A DNA stretch of 64,000 nt. Source: Rhizobium sp. CCGE531 (lineage in GTDB: Bacteria > Pseudomonadota > Alphaproteobacteria > Rhizobiales > Rhizobiaceae). The stretch is from positions 186,001 to 250,000 of the forward strand of contig NZ_CP032688.1 of the NCBI RefSeq assembly GCF_003627795.1, given 5' to 3'. This document shows positions 25,648-33,467 of the stretch, one piece after another. The notes below the pieces were generated by a model. It was not told where the DNA came from, did not search any database, and saw nothing but the letters and a program-made list of their open reading frames with translations. Within the stretch, counting starts at the first letter, position 1, and each line of letters opens with the position of its first letter. Made by a program: the position numbers and the translations under genes.

Positions 25648-26499
25648 ATGAGCGAGAGAATGAACAGTATCGTGGCTCCTGGCCGCGTTGCGGTCATCAC
25701 GGGAGCTGCGAAGGGCATCGGTTTGGCAATCGCGAGGGCTCTCGCGGCCCGCGGAATGAAGCTCGCGTTGCTGGATCTCGACACAGACGCACTTGAGAAC
25801 GTTACCTCGACACTCGATACGGACACTCTGGTTGTGAGCGGCGACGTATCGGATCTATCGGCACTGACGAGGTTGCAGGACGAAACCGTTTCGAGGTTCG
25901 GCGACGTGGCCATCCTTTTAAACAACGCTGGCATTACGCAAGGAGCCGGCCCCTGGGATGATCCTGCAAAGTGGCGACGCCAGATCGATGTAAACTTCGG
26001 AGGTGTTCTAGCCGCACAACACGTCTTCGTGCCCTACATGATCAAGGCAGCCCGACCATCTGCGGTCGTCAACCTCGGCTCCAAGGAAGGAATTACAACT
26101 CCTCCAGGCAATGCCGCCTATTCGGTGGCAAAGGCAGCTGTCAAGGTGCTGACCGAACAGCTGTCGCACGAGCTTTTGAAGGAGTCGGAAGGTCGTGTAT
26201 CGGCTCATCTCCTCGTCCCGGGGTACACGTGGACACCCATGAACATCGCACTCAAGCCGCAGGGCACTGTCAAGCCCGATGAGGCATGGACCGCCGAGCA
26301 GCTGGTGGAATATTTCCTAGCCCGTCTGCTCGACGAGGACTTTTACATCATTTGTCCTGATAACGCGGTTACGTCTGTGATAGATGCCAGACGGATCCGC
26401 TGGGCGGCCGATGACATGATCCTGAACCGGCCGGCGCTTTCACGTTGGCACCCCGACTGGATGGATAAATTCGCAGCCTGGTTGAAGGCAGGCCACTGA
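25648..26499 (+). CDS. Short-chain dehydrogenase/reductase with long C-terminal region
   Basis: This SDR of about 283 residues has TGAAKGIG, NNAGITQG, VVNLGSKEG with a Ser in the catalytic region, and the YSVAK catalytic pair. The C-terminal part (YFLARLLDEDFYIICPDN, then DMILNRPALSRWHPDWMD) resembles SDRs annotated as acting on small ketones or sugars. The ATG of MSERMNS, preceded by GGGAAAGACAAAG, is preferred; MTGKTKMS six codons upstream is also possible. A reductase gene follows after 32 nt. Confidence 0.8.
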   Translation: MSERMNSIVAPGRVAVITGAAKGIGLAIARALAARGMKLALLDLDTDALENVTSTLDTDTLVVSGDVSDLSALTRLQDETVSRFGDVAILLNNAGITQGAGPWDDPAKWRRQIDVNFGGVLAAQHVFVPYMIKAARPSAVVNLGSKEGITTPPGNAAYSVAKAAVKVLTEQLSHELLKESEGRVSAHLLVPGYTWTPMNIALKPQGTVKPDEAWTAEQLVEYFLARLLDEDFYIICPDNAVTSVIDARRIRWAADDMILNRPALSRWHPDWMDKFAAWLKAGH

Positions 26500-26531
26500 C
26501 GGTGGAATGTTTTGTAGAGGAGCGTAGTCCA

Positions 26532-27233
26532 ATGCCTAGACCCTATGTAATCTGTCACATGATGTCGCCGCTGGATGGCCGATTGATCGTCAATGATTGG
26601 GCCGAGGGAACCGGCCATTCGGTCGATGAGCTCGTGAATATCTATGACGGCCTGCATGAGAAGATCGGCGCCGACGCCTGGCTTTCGGGAAGAGCGACGG
26701 GAGAAGAGTTCGCGGACGCCGTCGACCGGCCCTATCAAGCAACCGGCACAGCCGCGCGACCGATCCATATCGCCAACCCGGATGCCGACGCGTTTGCTGT
26801 TATCGTCGACAAGGACGGTCGGCTACGCTGGGACAAGAATGACATTGAGGGGGCTCACGTTGTCGTCCTGACAGGATCTAACGTGGAGAATGCGTACTTG
26901 GCGGGCCTCACGCAGGCTGGCGTTTCCTATATCGTATCCGAGAACGATGGCGTCGATCTGAAAAACGCGCTCGACGTTCTCGGAACCGAGTTCGGTGTGA
27001 AGCGCTTGATGCTGGAAGGCGGGGCGCAAACCAATGGCCATTTCTTGAACGCGGGTCTTGTTGACGAGGTCAGCCTGGTGATCTTCCCTGCGATCGGGGG
27101 CAAGTCGAATACACCGGCCATATTCGAGGGCGGTGAGGATGGGCTTGCCGGCAGGGCGAGGCTCACGTTTATCAGCGCCGAAGCCGCTGGCCTCGGCTCC
27201 GTGCATCTGAGATATCGCGTTGGACGTCCATAG
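26532..27233 (+). CDS. RibD C-terminal-domain reductase (dihydrofolate-reductase superfamily)
   Basis: This 233-residue protein has the RibD-C pattern: MMSPLDGRL near the N terminus, SGRATGEEF, and the NADPH-binding MLEGGAQTNGHFLNAGLVDE near residue 160. The ATG of MPRPYVIC was chosen because AGAGGAGCG lies upstream. Stand-alone members are usually NADPH-dependent reductases outside riboflavin synthesis, and no other rib gene is near. It is probably co-transcribed with the SDR gene before it. Confidence 0.83.
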   Translation: MPRPYVICHMMSPLDGRLIVNDWAEGTGHSVDELVNIYDGLHEKIGADAWLSGRATGEEFADAVDRPYQATGTAARPIHIANPDADAFAVIVDKDGRLRWDKNDIEGAHVVVLTGSNVENAYLAGLTQAGVSYIVSENDGVDLKNALDVLGTEFGVKRLMLEGGAQTNGHFLNAGLVDEVSLVIFPAIGGKSNTPAIFEGGEDGLAGRARLTFISAEAAGLGSVHLRYRVGRP

Positions 27234-27285
27234 GAAAAGATTGTGGAAGGGCTCCCTCCATCGGTGGGCGCAGCTTGTGGGACAA

Positions 27286-27304
27286 GTGCCGCCTTGCGCG
27301 GCAC
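27286..27304. terminator. Hairpin between convergent genes
   Basis: GTGCCGC (27286-27292) pairs with GCGGCAC (27298-27304) around a five-base loop between the convergent reductase and DeoR genes. No T-tract follows on either side, so it may be only a weak or Rho-assisted terminator. Confidence 0.35.
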
Positions 27305-27483
27305 CGCGTCGGTAGATTTGCGCCTTCGATTTAAGGAGACCCAATACATGCGAGATCTAAACGGGAAGCTTTGGACAGCACGATCGATCTTTTTGGCCTG
27401 ATCCCGTCAGGGACCTCTCGCCTAAAAGAGCGACTGTTTCGTCTTCCAACCGTGTCTATCCGAACGGATTGTTCTGCCAATAT

Positions 27484-28257
27484 TCACTTGCTCTCCTGTG
27501 ATGCCACTCGAAGTGGCACGTTGGCTCTCTCTAAAGCCACGCGGACCTCGACTGACGGTTCCTGGTCGGTGATGATAACCTCGAACTCGTCAATGGTGGC
27601 CAGGACATGAAGAGCAGTGTGATTGAAGCGCTTATGGTTCACGAGCAGGCAGCGACGCGCGGCGCTCGCGATCATCGCTCGCTTCGAGCGGACCACGTCA
27701 TCATCCATATGGTAGACGCGCGATCCGGAAACTGCTGGCGTTGAGATGAAGGCGATGTCGGCGCTGAGACGCGACAGTGCCTCTTCGGCGACGACGCCGA
27801 AAAACCCATTGAACTTTACCGAATAGCGTCCACCGACCGCAATCAGGTTGATCCCTGGTTCCGTCTTGAGTCGATCGATGACCGCCGCATTATTGGTGAT
27901 CACCGTCAGCGGCCTCTTCTCTGGCAGCAATTCCCCAAGCACCGACGCCATAGATCCGTCGTTGACCATCACCGTCATGCCGGGCTCGACGAGTTCAAGA
28001 GCGGCTTCCGCCATACGGCGCTTGGCCTCGCCCTCCTGCTGCTGGCGAAACCGGAAATCGCTTTCGAAATGGCCTCCTGCCTCGATCGTTGCCCCGCCAC
28101 GGACCTTGCGAAGCATCCCTGCCAGCTCAAGATCATCCAGATCCCGGTGGATGGTCATCTTGGATACAGCGAACCGATCGGATAGGTCGTCCAGATCCAC
28201 CACCCTCTGCGCGACCAACAGGTCCATAATGGCCTGCCTCCGATCATCTCTCTTCAT
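27484..28257 (-). CDS. DeoR-family transcriptional regulator
   Basis: This 257-residue regulator has the N-terminal helix-turn-helix (RRQAIMDLLVAQRVVDLDDL, then VSKMTIHRDLDDLELAGMLRKVRGGA) and a sugar-phosphate-sensing C-terminal domain with ITNNAAVIDRL, AVGGRYSVKFNGFFG and the terminal DQEPS segment. GGAGGACT precedes the ATG. Such proteins repress sugar operons until a phosphorylated sugar binds. It could control the SDR/reductase pair or the pathway genes to its right. Confidence 0.88.
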   Translation of the reverse strand: MKRDDRRQAIMDLLVAQRVVDLDDLSDRFAVSKMTIHRDLDDLELAGMLRKVRGGATIEAGGHFESDFRFRQQQEGEAKRRMAEAALELVEPGMTVMVNDGSMASVLGELLPEKRPLTVITNNAAVIDRLKTEPGINLIAVGGRYSVKFNGFFGVVAEEALSRLSADIAFISTPAVSGSRVYHMDDDVVRSKRAMIASAARRCLLVNHKRFNHTALHVLATIDEFEVIITDQEPSVEVRVALERANVPLRVASQESK

Positions 28258-28310
28258 ATTCTAGTCCTCCGGCGCACTAAACCGAACTTTTAACATCAAA
28301 ATCCGCACCG

Positions 28311-28350
28311 CACAAAATCACATGCTAACATCATTTTGCGTTAGTTTGTG
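28311..28350. promoter_or_regulatory. Nested inverted repeats upstream of deoR-type gene
   Basis: CACAAA (28311-28316) and TTTGTG (28345-28350) enclose CTAAC (28325-28329) and GTTAG (28340-28344). The element lies about 55-95 nt upstream of the regulator start in AT-rich DNA and could be its operator for autoregulation. The two repeats are not centred exactly on each other, which lowers confidence. Confidence 0.4.
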
Positions 28351-28515
28351 TTTTTCTGTTCGGCAAAGCCAATGGCGCCTGCTGACATCATAGGAGACGC
28401 GAAGACGCGTCATTCCACCGCAGCTCTCGCCGGGAAGGTTTGGAAGCTCCCTGCATGGCCAGAAGCGCTCGAACTTTTCTAACGAAACAGGATGGTTCGG
28501 CATTCAAGCGCAAAT

Positions 28516-28669
28516 GTCACCGCCATGGAGATGGTCCCGCGCGTCAGCCGCTCTCAGAAGATGGAGGCCTTGTCCTCCATGGCAAATATCACGGACTACT
28601 CGGCCGTCATCAAAGAGGGCGCGAATATCGGACTTCTTCACCGGGCAGATCACCGCGGCGGGCAAGGTG
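28516..28669 (+). pseudogene. pntA: Remnant of NAD(P) transhydrogenase alpha subunit (pntA fragment)
   Basis: Plus-strand frame 1 reads VTAMEMVPRVSRSQK and then MEALSSMANITDYSAVI, matching the conserved VPRISRAQ and DALSSMANIAGYRAV stretch of the transhydrogenase alpha subunit. After about 28610 the match moves to another frame, giving DFFTGQITAAGKV, which is the next conserved block of the same protein. Only about 50 codons remain, with a frameshift and a stop soon after. A strong terminator follows at once. It is dead DNA, evidence of a past insertion or deletion at this place. The match is from memory of the family, not from a search. Confidence 0.75.
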
Positions 28670-28674
28670 CTTTG

Positions 28675-28706
28675 AAAAGGCCGGGGTCACTGACACCCGG
28701 CCTTTT
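28675..28706. terminator. Strong bidirectional intrinsic terminator
   Basis: AAAAGGCCGGG (28675-28685) pairs perfectly over 11 bases with CCCGGCCTTTT (28696-28706) around a ten-base loop. The A-run and T-run at the two ends allow termination on both strands. It lies just past the pntA remnant and past the 3' end of the minus-strand lactonase operon, which it probably terminates. Confidence 0.8.
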
Positions 28707-28767
28707 CTCTGCGTATCGCCTTGGGAGGACGATTGTGAGCGATGCAGCTTGGCGTTCGCGCTATGCG

Positions 28768-29634
28768 TTAAACTCTTGATACTTCTCCGTCGGCCAAACA
28801 AATCTCGACGAGCATGAGCTGGCGATCCGTCAGGCGCGACGGATAGATCTTTGACAGCTGCTCCTCATGCATCGGAACGATTCGTCGTTCGTCCATACCG
28901 ACGATTTTGAGCATCTCCTCGGCAGACTCGATCAGACGTGTCTGGCTGCCATTGGCAAGGCCCGGCGGCACGAAGCAGGGATCGTTGGCGTTCCCACCCG
29001 TAAGATTGCTGTAGGTGTAGATGACGTCGCCAGACAGGACAAACTTGCCGTCTCCATCGCTGGTCTCGACAACTACATATTGCGATCCTGCAGTGTGGGT
29101 GTCGAATGCCGGATAAACATGAACGCCTGGCACCAGGTTTTCCCGTTCTCCCTCCACCAGTTCAAGGCGGCCTTCGATATTCGCCTGGGTCAGATAGAGG
29201 ATGTCCGCCGGATTCAGTCCGGCCTGCAATGAACGGAAGCGGCGACCCTTTGCCAGAATCCACATCCAGGATTCCAGTTCATTCTTCTGAATGAAAATTT
29301 TCGCATTCGGGAAGAACTTCAGTCCGCCGATGTGATCGAAGTGCGCGTGCGTTAGGATGACATGCGTGACATCCTGGGGCCTGATCCCGCATTCCCCTAG
29401 AACAAGGTCCGGAGGCGTCCAACCTGTGACACCGATTGAATTGGCGATCTGGCCTCCGAAATCGGCAGCGTCGTGACCGGCATCGACGAGAACGACGGCG
29501 TCTCCTGTCTTGATGAGAATGTATGCGAACGGCAGGTTCATCGTGCCCTGATTATGGGCGCCGTAAAAAACCCCGCTGACCGGGTGCACCGGGCTTCGCG
29601 AGTATTCAAGCACCCAGATCGAATGCGCTCCCAT
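28768..29634 (-). CDS. MBL-fold lactonase (N-acyl homoserine lactonase family), copy 2
   Basis: This 288-residue metallo-beta-lactamase-fold enzyme has HAHFDH at residues 96-101, DTHTAGSQY, LSGDVIYTY and PMHEEQ as further likely zinc ligands. The ATG of MGAHSIWV was chosen because GGGGAGGA precedes it. It is a clear paralogue of the protein at 730-1605 and, like it, follows a small CC-motif protein and a dehydrogenase gene. As the aldo-keto reductase before it resembles aldose 1-dehydrogenases, it probably hydrolyses the aldonolactone formed. It is the last gene before the terminator. Confidence 0.86.
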   Translation of the reverse strand: MGAHSIWVLEYSRSPVHPVSGVFYGAHNQGTMNLPFAYILIKTGDAVVLVDAGHDAADFGGQIANSIGVTGWTPPDLVLGECGIRPQDVTHVILTHAHFDHIGGLKFFPNAKIFIQKNELESWMWILAKGRRFRSLQAGLNPADILYLTQANIEGRLELVEGERENLVPGVHVYPAFDTHTAGSQYVVVETSDGDGKFVLSGDVIYTYSNLTGGNANDPCFVPPGLANGSQTRLIESAEEMLKIVGMDERRIVPMHEEQLSKIYPSRLTDRQLMLVEICLADGEVSRV

Positions 29635-30112
29635 GGTCTTCCTCCCCATGTCCAAGTAGAGACCCTCCACAGCATGCTGTCGTGTCGAAGGTCGTCGTGC
29701 CTAAGATGGCGGCCGAACGTCTGAGTTCTCTAGCCGCATTTGAAAGCAGCCCCAGCAGGGGTGCATCTGAAACCAAGACACCGCGCTGCAGGTGCTCCTC
29801 CGCCTCGGCAAGCAGGCGATCTGCGCGCCCCAGATGGGAGAGTGCGTGGTCTTGCCCCGCGAGACCGCGTGAGCCCGCAAGCGAGTAACGGACGGATCGC
29901 TTTATCTCTTTGGCGCGGTCGGCGAGTTCGCCAATCAAGAGGCGCATGCTCTTCTCCTTCAATGCCATATGCATGAAGGAATAGATCGCGAGGAGCTCGC
30001 CATATGTCCTGACGAGCGCCTCGAGGCATGCGCGTGCCTCCGGCGATGGAACCGAGCCCACGAGCGCTTCACAGCGGAAGCCACCGAAAACCGTGCCTCC
30101 GCTCGCCATCAT
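29606..30112 (-). CDS. Small helical protein with C-terminal CC motif, copy 2
   Basis: This 168-residue protein of unknown function starts with an ATG that overlaps the stop of the aldo-keto reductase gene (ATGA), and its own end overlaps the lactonase start. It is helical and Leu/Ala/Arg-rich without a signal peptide. The C-terminal half (HLGRADRLLAEAEEHL, APLLGLLSNAARELRRS, FDTTACCGG) aligns with the protein at 224-709. The adjacent cysteines and the spacing of about 60 residues before the HL motif are shared. The tail contains several His, Asp and Cys and might bind metal. An accessory role to the dehydrogenase or lactonase is inferred from context. Confidence 0.68.
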   Translation of the reverse strand: MMASGGTVFGGFRCEALVGSVPSPEARACLEALVRTYGELLAIYSFMHMALKEKSMRLLIGELADRAKEIKRSVRYSLAGSRGLAGQDHALSHLGRADRLLAEAEEHLQRGVLVSDAPLLGLLSNAARELRRSAAILGTTTFDTTACCGGSLLGHGEEDHGSAFDLGA

Positions 30113-31152
30113 CGTGCAGCCGTCGGCAGCGGAGCATTCGGCGGAAGAAGGTTCGCTTCAGTCAAAGCATCCCAAAATGCAGCGGGAATTGTCTCGTTGA
30201 TCGCCTTGACGTTCTGATCGACTTCGAATGCGCTCTTTGCGCCCATGACAAGGGTGGCCACTGCCGGATGCGCGTAGACGAATTGCATCGCCGCTGCGGG
30301 CAAGCTCACCGCATATCTCGAACAAATGCTCTCGATGACCTTGACCTTTTCGACGACGGCCACCGGAACCTTGCCGTAATCGTAAGTCGCCGCAGGACCG
30401 CCGACGCCGGTCGCCAGGATCCCGGAATTGAAGATCCCGCCGGCGATCACGGAGACGTTCCGCTGGAGCAACTCGTCGAACGCGGCCTCAAGCGGGGCAT
30501 GGTTCAAAAGGGTGTAGCGGCCCGCGATCAAAGAGCAGTCGATCGGAAATTCACGGGCGACACCAACGACAGACTCGGTCTCGTTGACACCCAGACCAAT
30601 CGCCGCGACGGCTCCACTGGAGCGAAGTTCGTCCAGTGCCTTGTAACCGGAGGCCCGCAGCTGATTCCAATAAAATTCGCTCTGGTCGCCGTGCCATGCC
30701 CGACCAACGTCATGCACGAGAAGAACGTCAATATAGTCCAGGCCGAGGCGCTGTTGGCTATCTTCGAATGCGCGCATCACGCCGTCATAGGTGTAGTCGT
30801 AAGTGTCGAGAAACGGAAGCGGGTCGATCCACTCGATGCCGTAGACGGTCTCAAGCTTCTTCGTCCTGCTGGCGGGCTTCAATACGCGACCGACCTTGGT
30901 GCTCACCACCACGTTTTCGCGCAGCTTGTTCGCCCTAAGGGCATGGCCAAGATAATGCTCCGACTTGCCAAAGCCATACATCGGCGCGCAATCGAAGTAG
31001 CGGATTCCGGCCGCGTAGCCAGCGAGGATTGTCGCTTCGAATTCGTCATAGGAGACATCCGCGTTGAAGCCAGAGAGCGGCACAGTGCCTAGCCCCAGCG
31101 AAGTCACCTGCACTTTGCTTTTTCCGAGCGGTCTAGTTTCGAGTTCGGTCAT
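30109..31152 (-). CDS. Aldo-keto reductase (aldose 1-dehydrogenase-like), copy 1
   Basis: This 347-residue AKR has the family tetrad: Asp in YFDCAPMYGFGKSEHYLG with Tyr, Lys in VVSTKVGR and His in LLVHDVGR. The GKSEHYLGHALR segment and NRxTLLNH-like RYTLLNHAPLE are typical of D-threo-aldose 1-dehydrogenase and pyridoxal 4-dehydrogenase relatives, which oxidise a cyclic sugar or hemiacetal to a lactone with NAD(P)+. A lactonase gene two positions downstream fits that product. It is a paralogue, roughly 60 percent identical by eye, of the AKR at 34763. The operator repeat lies about 170-190 nt upstream. Confidence 0.85.
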   Translation of the reverse strand: MTELETRPLGKSKVQVTSLGLGTVPLSGFNADVSYDEFEATILAGYAAGIRYFDCAPMYGFGKSEHYLGHALRANKLRENVVVSTKVGRVLKPASRTKKLETVYGIEWIDPLPFLDTYDYTYDGVMRAFEDSQQRLGLDYIDVLLVHDVGRAWHGDQSEFYWNQLRASGYKALDELRSSGAVAAIGLGVNETESVVGVAREFPIDCSLIAGRYTLLNHAPLEAAFDELLQRNVSVIAGGIFNSGILATGVGGPAATYDYGKVPVAVVEKVKVIESICSRYAVSLPAAAMQFVYAHPAVATLVMGAKSAFEVDQNVKAINETIPAAFWDALTEANLLPPNAPLPTAAR

Positions 31153-31320
31153 GTGGTCATCCTTAGATGTCGATGGGGGCGTCGCGAGGATCTGACCTCA
31201 GCCATACCGTCATTATTCGGGTAAGGCGCGTGTTCCAGCTGCGTGTCAGGTCGCGCTGGCGTCCTCGCCAACCACGCCAGAAATGCTTGATAAACCTCCA
31301 GTCTGACTCCTCAATCAGCA

Positions 31321-31345
31321 AGGTGTAAGGTATAAGGTCATACCT
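31321..31345. promoter_or_regulatory. GntR-regulon operator, site 1 (upstream of the AKR-lactonase unit)
   Basis: On the minus strand the site begins AGGTATGACCTTATACCT and continues with the heptad TACACCT. It contains the inverted repeat AGGTAT-N6-ATACCT (31328-31345) and two heptad repeats of the (C/T)ATACCT type. The same 16-base geometry GGTAT-N6-(A/G)TACC recurs at 39490 and 42809. It lies in the gap between tsaC and the AKR gene, so the AKR, small-protein and lactonase genes form a separately regulated unit. Confidence 0.65.
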
Positions 31346-31406
31346 ATTCAAGCAAGTCTTTTTGCGCGACGAGAACCAGAATTTCGAACTGTATGAAAAT
31401 TTCTAC

Positions 31407-32363
31407 CTACCTTTGACGCGGTGCCGCGGCTCTTCGCAGACGATCATTGATCGCCCATCCAAGGCCAGCCAGCGGGATTGGAGCGAACGCGATTACATCA
31501 CTTGGCCCAGCCGAAGCGTCGGCCTCACTCATGACGGTGTAGAGGTTGCGGGCAGCCTCATGAAGGTCACCAGAAGAAGATAGCGTGAACTGAGACCCTT
31601 CGCTTTCTGGACCGAAACCGACCCAGACCATATTGCCGGCAGGGCGATCGACATTCATCTGAACTGCAGCTTCCGGAGCATAATGGCTCTTTAGCTGGCC
31701 TGGAGCCGAGACTTTCTGGGGAGCGCTGTCCTCGTCAATCGGACCGAGCAAAGCTTCCAGCGCCTCCCACGTAACCGACCCGTGGCGTAGAATGGTCGGA
31801 GAGCCGACCAAAGACAGAATGGTCGATTCAAGGCCATGATCGCATGTGTCTTCTTCCACGATTCCCGAAATTCGTCCGTCCAACTGCCGGGCAACCTCTG
31901 CAAAGCGCGTCGAGGTGACCTTCCCGGAACGATTGGCGGAAGGCGCTGCCACCGGAAATCCGACGGCTCGGATCAGCCGCTGGGCGACGCTTGACGACGG
32001 AAATCGGATTGCGACATTTTTCATGCCCGCGGTAACTGCGGTTGCGAGCCCCGCGTCTTCCCGCTTTGGCAGAAGCAATGTCAGAGGTCCCGGCCAAAAG
32101 CTGGCAGCAGCCAACTCTGCCTCCGGATTGAAATGTGCCATCCTGCGCGCCATTTCCAAGTCCGAAACGTGGATAATTAGCGGGTTATGCCGCGGGCGTC
32201 CCTTGGCTTCATAGATGCGCTCGATCCCGGCGGGGCTGCTGGCGTCCGCGCCGAGCCCGTACACCGTCTCCGTCGGAAAAGCGACAACTTCGCCATTTCG
32301 CATTAGCCAGGCGGCAGCTTCAATCCCGCTGTCGCTGACGTCAAAACGACGGGTGGCGGTCAT
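31407..32363 (-). CDS. tsaC: L-threonylcarbamoyladenylate synthase (Sua5 type)
   Basis: This 318-residue protein has the YrdC domain signatures FPTETVYGLGADA, KGRPRHNPLIIHV, FWPGPLTLLL and SANRSGKVT, then the C-terminal Sua5 extension starting near SAPGQLKSHYAPEAAV. It makes the threonylcarbamoyl-AMP used for t6A37 modification of ANN-decoding tRNAs. The gene is normally chromosomal housekeeping, and here it lies between aldo-keto reductase genes of a catabolic operon. It looks intact. It is either a second copy carried with the replicon or evidence that this segment is chromosomal. Confidence 0.9.
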   Translation of the reverse strand: MTATRRFDVSDSGIEAAAWLMRNGEVVAFPTETVYGLGADASSPAGIERIYEAKGRPRHNPLIIHVSDLEMARRMAHFNPEAELAAASFWPGPLTLLLPKREDAGLATAVTAGMKNVAIRFPSSSVAQRLIRAVGFPVAAPSANRSGKVTSTRFAEVARQLDGRISGIVEEDTCDHGLESTILSLVGSPTILRHGSVTWEALEALLGPIDEDSAPQKVSAPGQLKSHYAPEAAVQMNVDRPAGNMVWVGFGPESEGSQFTLSSSGDLHEAARNLYTVMSEADASAGPSDVIAFAPIPLAGLGWAINDRLRRAAAPRQR

Positions 32364-32483
32364 CTTTTTTCCTCGCGCTGGTTCCGGAACGGAGCAGAGA
32401 TCGATACGGCCAAAGCCATTGGTTCAGGGGCCCGGTTCCGCGTACCTGCTGACAGTCTCAACGTCCTCCCCGCCGAGCCAACC

Positions 32484-33464
32484 TCAGTTCAAGCCGACTA
32501 CGCTGTGCGGCACGTATGGCTCCTCGAGTTCGCGGACCTCGTCGTCGCTTAGCTTGACGGCCAACGAAGCGACGGCATCCTTCAGATGCTGAAGCTTCGT
32601 GGCGCCGATTATAGGAGCCGTCACGCCCGCCTTTGTGTTAAGCCACGCCATCGCAACGAGGGATCGTGAGACGTTCTTGTCGTCTGCAATCTTTGCGACG
32701 ACGTCTACGACGCGGCGATCCGCCTCGTCCGCGTGACCGTAGAACCGAGCGGTGACATTGTCGGTCTCGGACCTCAAACTGCTTTCCTCCCAAGGCCGGC
32801 TGAGGCGCCCGCGAGCCAGCGGACTGAACGCCATGATCCCCACACCTTCAGCTTTGCAGAGCCGCAACATCTCCCGCTCTTCCTCGCGATAAAGGAGGTT
32901 CATCTGAGCTTGCATCGAGATGAAACGCGACCATCCGGCAGCGTCCGACTTGTAGAGCGCGCGCGCGAATTGCCATGCGTAACAATTGCTCGCACCGATG
33001 TAGCGAACCTTGCCGCTTCGAACGAGATCGGTCAGCGCTTCCAGCGTCTCTTCGATCGGGGTCGAATTGTCCCAGAAATGAATTTGGTAGAGGTCGATGT
33101 AGTCGGTCCCCAGCCGCTTGAGGCTGGCCTCAGCCTCCGCCATGATTGCCTTGCGGGAAAGTCCGACCGCATTCGCTCCACTGCGCATCTTGCCGTAGAC
33201 CTTGGTGGCAATGACAACCTCATCACGCGGCACCATCTCCCTGAGCAGCTTGCCGACGATCTCCTCGCTTGTGCCGTCTGAGTAGGCATTGGCCGTGTCG
33301 AAGCAGTTTATGCCCTGTTCGAGTGCCTCTTTGATAAAGGGCCTGCTGTCGTCTTCGGACAAGGTCCAAGCATGGTTGCCGCGATCGGCGACGCCGAAAC
33401 TCATGCAACCAAGGACCAGTTGCGAGATTTTCAGACCTGACCGGCCAAGCTGACGATATTCCAT
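32484..33464 (-). CDS. Aldo-keto reductase (AKR of YajO/Tas type)
   Basis: This 326-residue AKR has Asp and Tyr in CFDTANAYSDGTSEE, Lys in VIATKVYG and His in LYQIHFWD, plus the cofactor-binding IIGATKLQHLKDAV near the end. It belongs to a different branch from the two aldose-dehydrogenase-like AKRs of this operon and is likely NADP-dependent. Its start lies 3 nt after the RuBisCO-like gene, implying tight co-expression. It may reduce or oxidise an aldehyde product of the RuBisCO-like reaction, such as glycolaldehyde or a tetrulose; that is inference. Confidence 0.87.
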   Translation of the reverse strand: MEYRQLGRSGLKISQLVLGCMSFGVADRGNHAWTLSEDDSRPFIKEALEQGINCFDTANAYSDGTSEEIVGKLLREMVPRDEVVIATKVYGKMRSGANAVGLSRKAIMAEAEASLKRLGTDYIDLYQIHFWDNSTPIEETLEALTDLVRSGKVRYIGASNCYAWQFARALYKSDAAGWSRFISMQAQMNLLYREEEREMLRLCKAEGVGIMAFSPLARGRLSRPWEESSLRSETDNVTARFYGHADEADRRVVDVVAKIADDKNVSRSLVAMAWLNTKAGVTAPIIGATKLQHLKDAVASLAVKLSDDEVRELEEPYVPHSVVGLN

Positions 33465-33467
33465 CTG

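Noticed and set aside
25440..25934. Minus-strand 164-codon frame opposite the SDR at 25648
   Set aside because: It is Ser/Ala/Pro-rich, antisense to the SDR cofactor domain and lacks a start signal.
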